Source: Intestinibacter bartlettii (GTDB lineage: Bacteria; Bacillota; Clostridia; Peptostreptococcales; Peptostreptococcaceae). From it: DNA of 64,000 nt. Within the stretch, counting starts at the first letter, position 1. Each line of letters opens with the position of its first letter. The notes under the pieces are model-generated. The model saw only the letters and a program-made list of their open reading frames with translations. It did not search any database and had not been told where the DNA came from. A program made the translations under genes and the position numbers. Shown here in pieces: positions 18,455 to 26,163 of this stretch. Location: NCBI GenBank assembly GCA_025148965.1, contig CP102273.1:1116001-1180000 (forward strand). The letters are read 5' to 3'.

Positions 18455-19207
18455 TTATAATAGGTATTCCATAAATGCTGGAATTTGCTTTTCCCAGCTC
18501 GCTTCATTATGTTCTCCACCAATTACTACTCTAGGATAGCAGTTAGCGCCCTTAGATTGCAATATATGGCATAATTCAAGCATATAAGAAGTGAATTCAA
18601 CTGCTGTATTATTTAATTCAAGTTCAATACTACCTATACTCATAAAGAATTTTGTTCCTTTTTGTGATTGACTAGCTATAGCATCATTCATAAATTTATC
18701 GTAGCATAGTTCAAATGAAGGAGAAATACATATACATTTAGAAAATACATCTGAATATTTGATTCCAGCGTAAGCCGCCATTAAGCCTCCCATAGAACTT
18801 CCCCCAATAAGAGTATTTTTCTTATCTGTTTTAGTTCTATATTCAGAATCTATCATAGGTTTTATAACATTTATCATCCAATCTAGATATTTATCCCCTT
18901 TTCCCTCTATAAATTCACCATCATAATTTAAATCATATGGAGAGTATTCAGACATTCTTTCATTTCCTTCAAAACTGCATTGTATTCCAACTACAATTAG
19001 TTGAGTATCATTATCCTCTAAGTATTCCTTCATGCCCCATGATTTGCCGAAAGCAGCCTCTTCGTCAAAAAATAAATTATGCCCATCAAACATATACAAA
19101 ACAGGATATTTTTTTCTTCTTTCATTATAGTCGTTTGGAAGGTAGATATTTATTACCCTATTTCCTGAGAAAGGTTCTTTCATTTCAATATATTTTTTTT
19201 CTATCAT
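18455..19207 (-). CDS. Alpha/beta-hydrolase esterase (esterase D / Fes-like)
   Basis: Cytoplasmic hydrolase of 250 residues from the putative-esterase (PF00756-like) family, which contains enterochelin esterase and S-formylglutathione hydrolase. The N-terminus shows the family strand-turn VINIYLPNDY and YPVLYMFDGHNLF. The nucleophile elbow GGSSMGG gives S138. The late GGEHNEASW gives H233 of the triad. No signal peptide. The start has a run of GGGGTGATT before it. The substrate is unknown; it lies alone downstream of the acyl carrier protein gene's terminator. Confidence 0.82.
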   Translation of the reverse strand: MIEKKYIEMKEPFSGNRVINIYLPNDYNERRKKYPVLYMFDGHNLFFDEEAAFGKSWGMKEYLEDNDTQLIVVGIQCSFEGNERMSEYSPYDLNYDGEFIEGKGDKYLDWMINVIKPMIDSEYRTKTDKKNTLIGGSSMGGLMAAYAGIKYSDVFSKCICISPSFELCYDKFMNDAIASQSQKGTKFFMSIGSIELELNNTAVEFTSYMLELCHILQSKGANCYPRVVIGGEHNEASWEKQIPAFMEYLL

Positions 19208-19396
19208 CAGTAATCACCCCTGTGTATTTTAATTTAATATTAAATATACCATAATTTGGATAAATATTGTATACAAAGGCTTCAGAAAGAAAAGTTTATA
19301 TATGTAAGATACAATATATGACAAGAAAATATAAAAAATTAAGAAGTGATCTAAATAGAAATTATAATAAGAGTATTAAACAAATATATTGAAATT

Positions 19397-19440
19397 AAAA
19401 AAGCTATAGGAAATAAACGTTTATTTTCTATAGCTTTTTT
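19397..19440 (-). terminator. Terminator after acpP (minus strand)
   Basis: A long stem AAAAAAGCTATAGGAAATAAA / TTTATTTTCTATAGCTTTTTT has T-runs on both strands. It lies 28 bp beyond the acpP stop on the minus strand. Confidence 0.85.
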
Positions 19441-19467
19441 AATTTTAAAATAAAGAAGTCCATAAAA

Positions 19468-19695
19468 CTATTTATTTTCTTCAATGTAGTTAACTATATC
19501 TGCTATAGTTTTGAAGTTTTCAGCATCTTCTTCAGCAATTTCTATATCATATTTATCTTCTAATGCCATGATTACTTCAACAGCATCTAAAGAATCAGCA
19601 TTTAAATCATCTTTAAGAGAAGTATCTAAAGTCAATTCATCTAAATCGTCTATGCTTAATTGTTCTGCTATTATGTCTCTTATTTCTTCAAACAT
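19468..19695 (-). CDS. acpP: Acyl carrier protein
   Basis: Carries acyl chains as thioesters on 4'-phosphopantetheine. The attachment motif is NADSLDAVE with S35. The 75-residue acidic four-helix sequence is the canonical size. I chose the ATG at 19695, with GGAGGT upstream; 37 codons further upstream are in frame but AT-rich and non-homologous. It stands alone rather than in a fab cluster, so it could be a second or specialised ACP. Confidence 0.9.
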   Translation of the reverse strand: MFEEIRDIIAEQLSIDDLDELTLDTSLKDDLNADSLDAVEVIMALEDKYDIEIAEEDAENFKTIADIVNYIEENK

Positions 19696-19978
19696 TTTGT
19701 ACCTCCAAATTTGAATAATTAAATTTTTTAATAGTAGTTTAATATAATCATACTTAATTTTCAATATATATTTAGAAAATAGTAGAATTATTTTTAGTTT
19801 GTACAAATTAATATTTTTTAATATAACAATTTTAGTATGAATATACTATATAAATAATATTCTAGTTATCGATTTTTAACTAGCTATGAACAAAATATAA
19901 AGATTTAATAAAAGTAACCTATTAATATTAAATATCATATATTAAAACAAAGATAAACCTTTTTAAGGGGGAATAGTT

Positions 19979-20185
19979 ATGCCTAAATTAGAAGAAAGTC
20001 TTTCTAGATTCTTTGGAGATTGTGGATTTGAGTTTAACGGTGGAATATTGATTATAATAGTTTTAGTATTTTTATTATTATGTACAGATTTTTTAGATGA
20101 TATATTTGATGATGATAGCATATGGATATGGGTTATATTAATAATTTTATTATTATTTAATTTTGATGATGGATGCTGCTGCTAG
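19979..20185 (+). CDS. Small two-helix membrane protein, SRFFG family (copy 1)
   Basis: A 68-residue protein of unknown function. It has an amphipathic start containing SLSRFFG, a hydrophobic helix (GILIIIVLVFLLL), a strongly acidic loop (DFLDDIFDDD), a second helix (WIWVILIILLLF) and a Cys-rich tail DDGCCC. Four relatives lie downstream at 24733-25822 with the same plan. The start has AAGGGGG seven bases upstream, and CATATATTA near 19936 resembles a sporulation sigma -10 box. Its terminator follows. I do not recognise the family. Confidence 0.75.
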   Translation: MPKLEESLSRFFGDCGFEFNGGILIIIVLVFLLLCTDFLDDIFDDDSIWIWVILIILLLFNFDDGCCC

Positions 20186-20197
20186 AAAGTATTTTAT

Positions 20198-20239
20198 AAA
20201 AGTTAGTTTTTGATTAAATATCATGAACTAACTTTTTTT
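20198..20239 (+). terminator. Terminator after small membrane protein 1
   Basis: AAAAGTTAGTT pairs with AACTAACTTTT across a 17-nt loop, followed by seven Ts. The T-run is also the left boundary of the 119-bp repeat. Confidence 0.75.
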
Positions 20240-20351
20240 ATAACACATAGGAAATTATATTCATTTATAGATTGTGGATAAGTATAATTTTCGTATATGT
20301 GTTTCAAAGAAAGCTACATCTTTAAGGGTCTTTAGAATAAAGATTTCTTTA
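20233..20351 (+). repeat. 119-bp dispersed repeat, copy A
   Basis: Matches 42046-42164 over 119 bp with a single mismatch (G at about 20313 versus T). It contains two potential hairpins: AAATTATATTCATT facing AAGTATAATTT, and AAAGAAAGCT facing AGATTTCTTT. The latter pairing is perfect in the other copy. The first loop carries TGTGGATAA, a perfect DnaA-box sequence, probably by chance. No coding capacity. Confidence 0.9.
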
Positions 20352-20352
20352 C

Positions 20353-20460
20353 AGCACATAGGAAATTATATTTACTTAAATTTTAAAAATAAGTATAATT
20401 TTAGCTGATATATTTCAAAAAATTATACCATTTTGAAGGGATTTTAAGAGAAAGATTATT
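20353..20460 (+). repeat. Degenerate tandem copy of the 119-bp repeat (copy C)
   Basis: Begins GCACATAGGAAATTATATTT directly after copy A. It keeps the landmarks AAGTATAATTTT, ATATTTCAAA, GAAGGG and AAGATT in the same order and spacing as copy A, but is clearly diverged between them. Confidence 0.65.
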
Positions 20461-20587
20461 TTATTGTATTAAATTGTAAAACAATGACAAATTTGTTACA
20501 TTATTGGTGTTTAATAAAGGAAAATAAAATGTTATAATAAAATCTGTAAAAAATAGAGAGTTAAGATATTGAGGGGAAGTGGTTTAA

Positions 20588-21391
20588 ATTAAACTAAAAA
20601 GAAAAGTTAAGACAGCGTTAACATTAATAGGTGTAATAGCTATAGGATTTACTATTACAATCACGATAAATGCTTTAAATAGACAAGGTAATACAGAGGA
20701 TCAACAAATCGCACAAGGTGTTAAAGTTATAAAAGAATTAGAAAATCAAAATGTAGTTGAAGTTCAAGAAAAAATAGATTCAATAAAAACTCAAAATGGA
20801 ATAAATACTCAAGAACAAAACACAATAGAAAATAGTCAATCTGATAATCCTTCTTCACAAAGTACAAACTATAAAAGTAAATTTGAATCATCGGTTATAG
20901 TAGGAGATTCAAGAGCAGAAGGAATTTATGGATATGGTGTTTTAAGTCAATCATCTGTAGTTGCTAAAAAAGGTAGAAATCTTGTAACTGCGATGAAAAA
21001 TGGAGATATTGATACAGCAATAGGTATGTATCCTAAAAATATATTCCTTACATATGGTATAAATGATATAGAAGCATATCAAAATAGCGATACATTTATA
21101 AAATTATATGGTGAGGTTGTGGATAAAATACAATCTAAACTACCTAACACTAATGTATATATATGTTCAATACTTCCTGTAACATCATCAGCTATAAGCA
21201 AACAACCAAAATTCAATAATATAAGTTCATGGAATCAAGATATAAAAAATCTATGTAATAAAAAAGGTGTTACATATATAGATGCTAATAGTGTTTTAGC
21301 AAATGGTGGGTATGAGCCTGATGGTATACATTTTGGAGTAAAAGGTATAAAAAAATGGTTAGATTTATTTATACAATCAGCTAATTTATAG
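20588..21391 (+). CDS. Membrane-anchored SGNH/GDSL hydrolase with apparent AUU start
   Basis: Predicted extracellular esterase or O-acetyltransferase partner, 267 residues. A basic start KLKRKVKT precedes one transmembrane helix (about 10-30) and a Gln/Asn-rich linker. The SGNH blocks are VGDSRAEG (S108), TYGINDIE and DGIHFGVKG. There is no in-frame ATG, GTG or TTG before 20993, and 20993 lies after the catalytic serine. The only start with a ribosome site is ATT at 20588, after GAGGGGAAGTGG. An in-frame GTG at 20579 meets TAA at 20585. A weak promoter (TTTAAT, 17 bp, TATAAT at 20533) lies upstream. A mutated start is the alternative. Confidence 0.8.
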   Translation: MKLKRKVKTALTLIGVIAIGFTITITINALNRQGNTEDQQIAQGVKVIKELENQNVVEVQEKIDSIKTQNGINTQEQNTIENSQSDNPSSQSTNYKSKFESSVIVGDSRAEGIYGYGVLSQSSVVAKKGRNLVTAMKNGDIDTAIGMYPKNIFLTYGINDIEAYQNSDTFIKLYGEVVDKIQSKLPNTNVYICSILPVTSSAISKQPKFNNISSWNQDIKNLCNKKGVTYIDANSVLANGGYEPDGIHFGVKGIKKWLDLFIQSANL

Positions 21392-21408
21392 TATTAGGAA
21401 AGGCTTAC

Positions 21409-21885
21409 ATGAAGATGAAATTAAAGAAAATATTAATAAATATTACAGCGGCAGTATGCATATGTATTTCACTTACAGGATGTACAAAGGTTAATGAAAA
21501 TTTAAGTGCAAAAGACATACAAAAATCAATTGTAGAAACAGGTCTTGTTAAAAATATGGAAGAGACAGGATCTAAAGGATTAAAGAGATATTACGGATTA
21601 AATTCTAGCGATTTTGATAGTGTTGTTTTATATACACCAGAATCATCAATGGAAGTTGATGAAATGTTAATTGTAAAGGTTAAAGATAAATCACAAATAG
21701 AAGGTCTAGAAGATACAATCGATAATAGGGTGAATTCTCAGCTTCAAAGTTTTGGAAGTTATGGACCAGAACAATATGGATTATTAAATAACTATGAATT
21801 AAAAACAGAAGGGAAATATGTATTTTTTGCTGTGTCTGAAAATGCAGAAAAACTGAAAGAAGCTTTTAAAGAAGCAATAAAATAA
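21409..21885 (+). CDS. DUF4358-type lipoprotein of the O-acetylation operon
   Basis: Secreted lipoprotein of 158 residues with signal peptide and lipobox SLTGC (C25). The mature part contains segments typical of DUF4358 (LKRYYGLNSSDFDSVVLY, SSMEVDEMLIVKVKD, VFFAVSENAEKLKEAF). The function is unknown, but the domain is found repeatedly beside MBOAT acyltransferases and DHHW proteins in Firmicutes, exactly as here. The start follows AGGAAAGG, 17 bp after the hydrolase stop. Confidence 0.82.
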   Translation: MKMKLKKILINITAAVCICISLTGCTKVNENLSAKDIQKSIVETGLVKNMEETGSKGLKRYYGLNSSDFDSVVLYTPESSMEVDEMLIVKVKDKSQIEGLEDTIDNRVNSQLQSFGSYGPEQYGLLNNYELKTEGKYVFFAVSENAEKLKEAFKEAIK

Positions 21886-21905
21886 TTATTAAATTGTTTT
21901 TATAA

Positions 21906-21970
21906 TACAGGAGAAATTATACTTAGTTATTTTAACTTAAAAATTAAGTATAATTTCTTTATGTGTTTTA
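21906..21970 (+). repeat. Partial relative of the 119-bp repeat / hairpin (copy D)
   Basis: AGGAGAAATTATACTTAGTT and TAAGTATAATTTCTTTATG form a stem (GAAATTATACTTA / TAAGTATAATTTC). They match the first hairpin and the TATGTGTTT segment of the 119-bp repeat. It lies between the DUF4358 and MBOAT genes, so it would be part of the operon mRNA. Confidence 0.55.
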
Positions 21971-21997
21971 ACAAAATTAAAGAGGGAGGCGATTAAA

Positions 21998-23404
21998 ATA
22001 GTATTCAGTAGTATTATATTTTTGTTTACTTTTTTGCCAATAACATTATTACTATATTATGTTAGCCCTAGAATATTAAAAAATTCAGTATTATTAATAG
22101 CGAGTTTGATATTTTATGCATGGGGTGAACCAATCTATGTATTTTTAATGATGGGAACGATAATCGTAGATTATTTACTTGCAATATTAATAGATAAGAA
22201 TCGACATGAAGAAGGTAAGTGTAAATCTATATTTATACTTACTATTATTTTGAACGTAAGTATATTAGGATTTTTTAAATATTTTGGTTTCTTTGTGGAC
22301 AACATAAATAGTATTTTTCATTTAAATATTCCTTTTGAAGGTTTAGCACTTCCAATAGGAATATCATTTTACACATTCCAAGTATTATCTTATATAGTAG
22401 ATGTTTACTTGGGTAAAGTCGAAGTTCAATATAATATAATTAACTTCGCAGCATATGTTACAATGTTCCCACAATTAGTTGCGGGACCTATAGTTCAATA
22501 CCAAACAATAGAGGACCAATTAAATACTAGACAAGAAAGTATAGTTAAGTTTGGTGAAGGTGTTGAGCGATTTATTCAAGGTTTAGGAAAGAAAGTTTTA
22601 CTAGCTAATAATATAGGAATGTTATGGACAACTGTTTCTGCTATGGATACATCATCTATATCTGTTCTTACAGCATGGTTAGGTATAATTGCTTATACTT
22701 TCCAAATTTATTTCGACTTTAGTGCTTATTCTGATATGGCGATAGGTTTAGGAAAAATGTTTGGATTTGAGTTTATGGAAAACTTTAATTATCCTTACAT
22801 ATCAAAAAGTGTAACAGAATTCTGGAGAAGATGGCATATATCTTTAGGAACTTGGTTTAGAGAGTATATCTATATACCATTAGGCGGAAATAGAGTTAGT
22901 GTTCCAAAACAAGTTAGAAATATATTTGTTGTATGGGCACTTACAGGATTTTGGCATGGAGCAAACTGGAATTTCATAATATGGGGACTTTATTATGGAG
23001 TTTTACTATTTATAGAAAAGTTTGTATTAAAATCTGTTTTAGAAAAAACACCAGATTTTATAAAGCATATCTATACAATGTTATTTGTAATAGTAGGATG
23101 GCTGTTCTTTGCGAGTGAGGATCTTGGATTTGCACTAAATTATTTAAAAGTAATGTTCTTTATGTCAGGTAATGCGATAGTTGATAGTTCAGCATTATAT
23201 TATTTATATACTAATATAATTTTATTTGTAATTCTTATAATATTATCAACACCAGCTGTAAAACAAATTTTAAAGAATATGGCTCAAAAATATAGAGATA
23301 AAGTGTTAAATCCATCATTAGTTATATATGGTTTAGTTTTATTTTTAGTTACTGCCTACTTAGTTAATGAAACTTATAATCCATTCTTATATTTTAGATT
23401 TTAA
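21998..23404 (+). CDS. MBOAT acyltransferase (AlgI/DltB-like) with apparent AUA start
   Basis: Multi-pass membrane O-acyltransferase that moves acyl groups across the membrane for polysaccharide O-acetylation. The conserved histidines are H280 in FWRRWHISLGTWF and H320 in FWHGANWNF. I read the start as ATA at 21998, giving (M)VFSSIIFLFTFLP, which matches how the family normally begins and lies eight bases after GGGAGG. The frame holds no ATG, GTG or TTG between the stop at 21938 and TTG 22022. That TTG lacks a ribosome site and would delete the conserved first eight residues. The protein is 468 residues from the ATA. Confidence 0.88.
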   Translation: MVFSSIIFLFTFLPITLLLYYVSPRILKNSVLLIASLIFYAWGEPIYVFLMMGTIIVDYLLAILIDKNRHEEGKCKSIFILTIILNVSILGFFKYFGFFVDNINSIFHLNIPFEGLALPIGISFYTFQVLSYIVDVYLGKVEVQYNIINFAAYVTMFPQLVAGPIVQYQTIEDQLNTRQESIVKFGEGVERFIQGLGKKVLLANNIGMLWTTVSAMDTSSISVLTAWLGIIAYTFQIYFDFSAYSDMAIGLGKMFGFEFMENFNYPYISKSVTEFWRRWHISLGTWFREYIYIPLGGNRVSVPKQVRNIFVVWALTGFWHGANWNFIIWGLYYGVLLFIEKFVLKSVLEKTPDFIKHIYTMLFVIVGWLFFASEDLGFALNYLKVMFFMSGNAIVDSSALYYLYTNIILFVILIILSTPAVKQILKNMAQKYRDKVLNPSLVIYGLVLFLVTAYLVNETYNPFLYFRF

Positions 23405-23418
23405 AGGTGGTGAAAAAT

Positions 23419-24624
23419 ATGACTGAAGCATATAAAACGAAAAATAGGGAAACAACACATAAAAGAAAAAAGACTAAAAAAGGTTATGGCAAAAAATACT
23501 GTTTAGGATTATCCACATTATTTGTATGTTATTTAGTATTTTTTGTATCATTAAATACTTTAGGAGAGAAAAAAACTTTCTCAGAAACGGAAAACAGAGT
23601 CCTTCAAACAAAACCGACATTTTCTATAGAAAAGTTATTTGAAGGAAGATTTACAGGTAAATATGAAGACTATAAAGTAGACCAATTTTTTGATAGAGAT
23701 TTTTGGATTGATGTAAAAATTAAAACGGATAAATTACTATTGAAAAAAGAATCTAACAATGTTTATCTAGGCAAAGATGATTATTTATTAGAAAAATTCG
23801 ACAAACCAGTTGAAGAAAATGTATCTAAAAACCTAGATGCTATAGATTCATTTGCTAAGAAATATAAAAATGTAAAACAATATATGTTGATATCTCCAAC
23901 AGCTATCAATATTCTTAGCAACAAACTACCAATGGATGCACCTGTTGTAGACCAACAACAATATTTAGATGATTATGCTAAAAGATTGAATTCAAATATA
24001 AGTTTTGTGGATACATACACAACTTTACTTGAGCATAAAAAAGAAGATTTATTTTATAGAACTGACCATCACTGGACAACTTTAGGAGCCTTTTATTCAT
24101 ATCAAAGACTAGGTGATTTTATGAACTTTACACCAAAAGACAGTGATGATTACGATATAGAGTTAGTATCAAATTCATTTAACGGAGCACTAGCTTCAAA
24201 GAGTGGATACGATACAAAACAAAAAGATAAAGTTAGAGTTTATATTCCTAAGGACGAAAATGATAAAGTTGTAGTTAATTATGAAGAAGAACAGAAAAAA
24301 ACAGCAACTTTATATGAAAGTGATAAATTAGACGAAAAAGATAAATATCAAGTATTTTTAGGAGGAAATCATCCTATTGTAAAAATTGATACATCATCTA
24401 CAAGTGGCAAAACATTATTGATATTTAAAGATTCATATGCAAATAGTTTTGTTCCGTTTTTAACATCTCATTTCAGTAAAATCATATTAGTAGATCCAAG
24501 ATACTACTATGAAGATATAGATGAACTTATGAAAAATGAAAATGTAGATGAAGTATTATATTTATACAATGCAAATACTTTCTTTAGTGATACTAGTTTA
24601 GCACCGGTATTAAACAACGAATAA
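23419..24624 (+). CDS. DHHW-family (AlgJ/AlgX-like) membrane-anchored protein
   Basis: A 401-residue protein with a basic N-terminus, one transmembrane anchor (about 27-48) and an extracytoplasmic SGNH-like domain. The family signature DHHW is D216-W219 in YRTDHHWTTLGAFY, and LIFKDSYANSFVPF is the GDS-like nucleophile block near the end. Relatives pair with MBOAT proteins to complete acetyl transfer onto surface glycans. I chose ATG 23419 (GGTGGTG six bases before) over GTG 23407. Last gene of the four-gene operon. Confidence 0.88.
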   Translation: MTEAYKTKNRETTHKRKKTKKGYGKKYCLGLSTLFVCYLVFFVSLNTLGEKKTFSETENRVLQTKPTFSIEKLFEGRFTGKYEDYKVDQFFDRDFWIDVKIKTDKLLLKKESNNVYLGKDDYLLEKFDKPVEENVSKNLDAIDSFAKKYKNVKQYMLISPTAINILSNKLPMDAPVVDQQQYLDDYAKRLNSNISFVDTYTTLLEHKKEDLFYRTDHHWTTLGAFYSYQRLGDFMNFTPKDSDDYDIELVSNSFNGALASKSGYDTKQKDKVRVYIPKDENDKVVVNYEEEQKKTATLYESDKLDEKDKYQVFLGGNHPIVKIDTSSTSGKTLLIFKDSYANSFVPFLTSHFSKIILVDPRYYYEDIDELMKNENVDEVLYLYNANTFFSDTSLAPVLNNE

Positions 24625-24732
24625 CAAAAAGCAACTAAAAATGATAAATTTTGTAACCATTCGACCTTTCTCAGCATAATATTTAGTAAATAAATAATAT
24701 ATTTATTAATTAAAAAAAGGGAGAGAATAAAA

Positions 24733-24933
24733 ATGACAGAACAAAGTTTATCAAGATTTTTTGGCGGAGGTTTATTTAATAATTGGTGTTTTGAAGATGG
24801 GATATTCTTTATAATAATACTTTTATTATTACTATGTGGAGATGAATTATTAGAGTGGATATTCTGTAATCCAGAAATGTTAATTTGGATAGTAATACTA
24901 ATATTATTCTTTGGAGCTTTTGACTTCTTTTAG
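24733..24933 (+). CDS. Small two-helix membrane protein, SRFFG family (copy 2)
   Basis: A 66-residue protein sharing SLSRFFGGG with copy 1, then a hydrophobic helix (FFIIILLLLLC), an acidic linker (GDELLEW) and a second helix (MLIWIVILILFF). It lacks the Cys-rich tail. GGGAGAG precedes the ATG. It lies 108 bp after the DHHW gene. Function unknown. Confidence 0.75.
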   Translation: MTEQSLSRFFGGGLFNNWCFEDGIFFIIILLLLLCGDELLEWIFCNPEMLIWIVILILFFGAFDFF

Positions 24934-25037
24934 AATATATATAAAATATATAATTAATACAAATTTATAGATTTAAAATATATATTGAAGAAATAGGTAA
25001 CAAATAGATATTTCTATCATAATATATAATAGAGCAT

Positions 25038-25076
25038 AAAGACCTTTATCATAAGAATATGATGGAGGTCTTTTTT
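25038..25076 (+). terminator. Terminator after small membrane protein 2
   Basis: AAAGACCTTTATCAT pairs with ATGATGGAGGTCTTT (two G-U pairs) and is followed by six Ts. It lies just before the ribosome site of copy 3. Confidence 0.8.
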
Positions 25077-25102
25077 GATATATCAATCAAGGAGGGATTT
25101 TT

Positions 25103-25321
25103 ATGAATCGTAAATTATCCAGAATGTTTGAATGTATCGGAGGAAGTGGATGGTGGATTATTATACTATTTTTCCTATTTTTAGTTTTTCAAGAATGTTT
25201 TATAGATATTTGTTTAAGTGATTGGATACCATTTTTAATTCTGCTTTTAATCGTATGTTCATGTGATTCTTGCGATGAAGATTATGATAACTACACAAAT
25301 AACTACACTTGTGGATGCTAA
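25103..25321 (+). CDS. Small two-helix membrane protein (copy 3)
   Basis: 72 residues with LSRMFECIGGSGWW, then helix IIILFFLFLVF, the loop QECFIDICLSD, helix WIPFLILLLIVC and a Cys/Asp-rich tail (CSCDSCDEDYD ... CGC). It bridges copies 1 and 2 to copies 4 and 5, sharing WIPFLI and CSC with the latter. AAGGAGGG precedes the ATG. Function unknown. Confidence 0.75.
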   Translation: MNRKLSRMFECIGGSGWWIIILFFLFLVFQECFIDICLSDWIPFLILLLIVCSCDSCDEDYDNYTNNYTCGC

Positions 25322-25423
25322 AAAAACTTCATAAGAAAATACTATAAACATTATCACAAATTATCACTTTTGCATATTATAAGTTAAGAGCATAAGCTCA
25401 AACATCAACAGGAGGTAAATAAA

Positions 25424-25600
25424 ATGTTAGACAGATTATTTGGAGCAGAAGGATTCTTTGGAGCAGGAGCATGGTGGATAATAGTATTATTCTTCTTATT
25501 CCTAGCATTTGGAGAAAGCTGGGTAGACATAGATATAATGGCATGGATACCATTCTTAATAATATTATTAATATTATGTAGTTGTGGTGGAGTATTATAA
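25424..25600 (+). CDS. Small two-helix membrane protein (copy 4), 58 aa
   Basis: Short gene, easily missed. It encodes MLDRLFGAEGFFGAGAWW, a hydrophobic helix (IIVLFFLFLAFG), ESWVDIDIMAWIPF and a second helix ending LCSCGGVL. AGGAGG lies eight bases before the ATG. Its next neighbour (25625) is nearly identical except for the C-terminal tail, so the pair arose by recent tandem duplication. Function unknown. Confidence 0.75.
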   Translation: MLDRLFGAEGFFGAGAWWIIVLFFLFLAFGESWVDIDIMAWIPFLIILLILCSCGGVL

Positions 25601-25624
25601 TTTAAAAAATAGGGGGAATAGACA

Positions 25625-25822
25625 ATGTTAGATAGATTATTTGGAGAAGGCGGATTCTTTGGAGCAGGAGCATGGTGGATAATAGTATTATTTTTCTTAT
25701 TCTTAGCATTTGGAGAAAGCTGGGTAGATATAGATATAATGGCATGGATACCATTCTTAATATTATTATTAATAACTTGTTCATGTGGTGGATTCTTTGG
25801 AGAAGGAGGATGTGGCTGCTAG
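25625..25822 (+). CDS. Small two-helix membrane protein (copy 5)
   Basis: 65 residues, almost identical to copy 4 from MLDRLFG to PFLI, but with an extended Gly/Cys tail (CSCGGFFGEGGCGC) that repeats the N-terminal GFFG motif. AGGGGGAA precedes the ATG. Copies 4 and 5 are 24 bp apart and probably cotranscribed. The Cys-Gly-Cys tails and tiny size would fit spore-coat or membrane-associated proteins, but this is inference. Confidence 0.75.
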   Translation: MLDRLFGEGGFFGAGAWWIIVLFFLFLAFGESWVDIDIMAWIPFLILLLITCSCGGFFGEGGCGC

Positions 25823-25877
25823 TCGCACCTTGATATTTGTCATAAGATTAAATAGCAAGTCAAATCTTTGTAGTAGG

Positions 25878-25911
25878 GGTTGTTGTGTACAATTACGCAA
25901 CAACCTTTTTA
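25878..25911 (+). terminator. Terminator after small-protein cluster
   Basis: GGTTGTTGTG pairs with CGCAACAACC (one G-U) across an 8-nt loop, followed by five Ts. Confidence 0.85.
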
Positions 25912-26163
25912 CTTTTTAATGATAAAATAGATATTTTTTATTGATTTACTATTTACTCAATTTTAAAAATAGTATAAATTAATAATATAACATTATTAAA
26001 AATATAAAAATAAAATACATATGCTGGTAAATGTATTATTAGATAAAAATATCATAAGCATAGATATTGCAAAAATTATAAATAATATATTTATAAAAAT
26101 AAAAAAATATGTTACAATTAATTTTTATATAATGACACGAGAATAAAACAAGGAGGAAGTATC

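Noticed and set aside
20272-20282. DnaA-box match TGTGGATAA as a replication origin signal
   Set aside because: It occurs once per 119-bp repeat and isolated matches also fall inside coding genes (near 23510); no cluster, no dnaA or dnaN gene nearby.
20993-21391. ATG at 20993 as the start of the SGNH hydrolase
   Set aside because: It lies after the catalytic GDS serine block, has no ribosome site, and would remove the membrane anchor that the upstream open frame clearly encodes.
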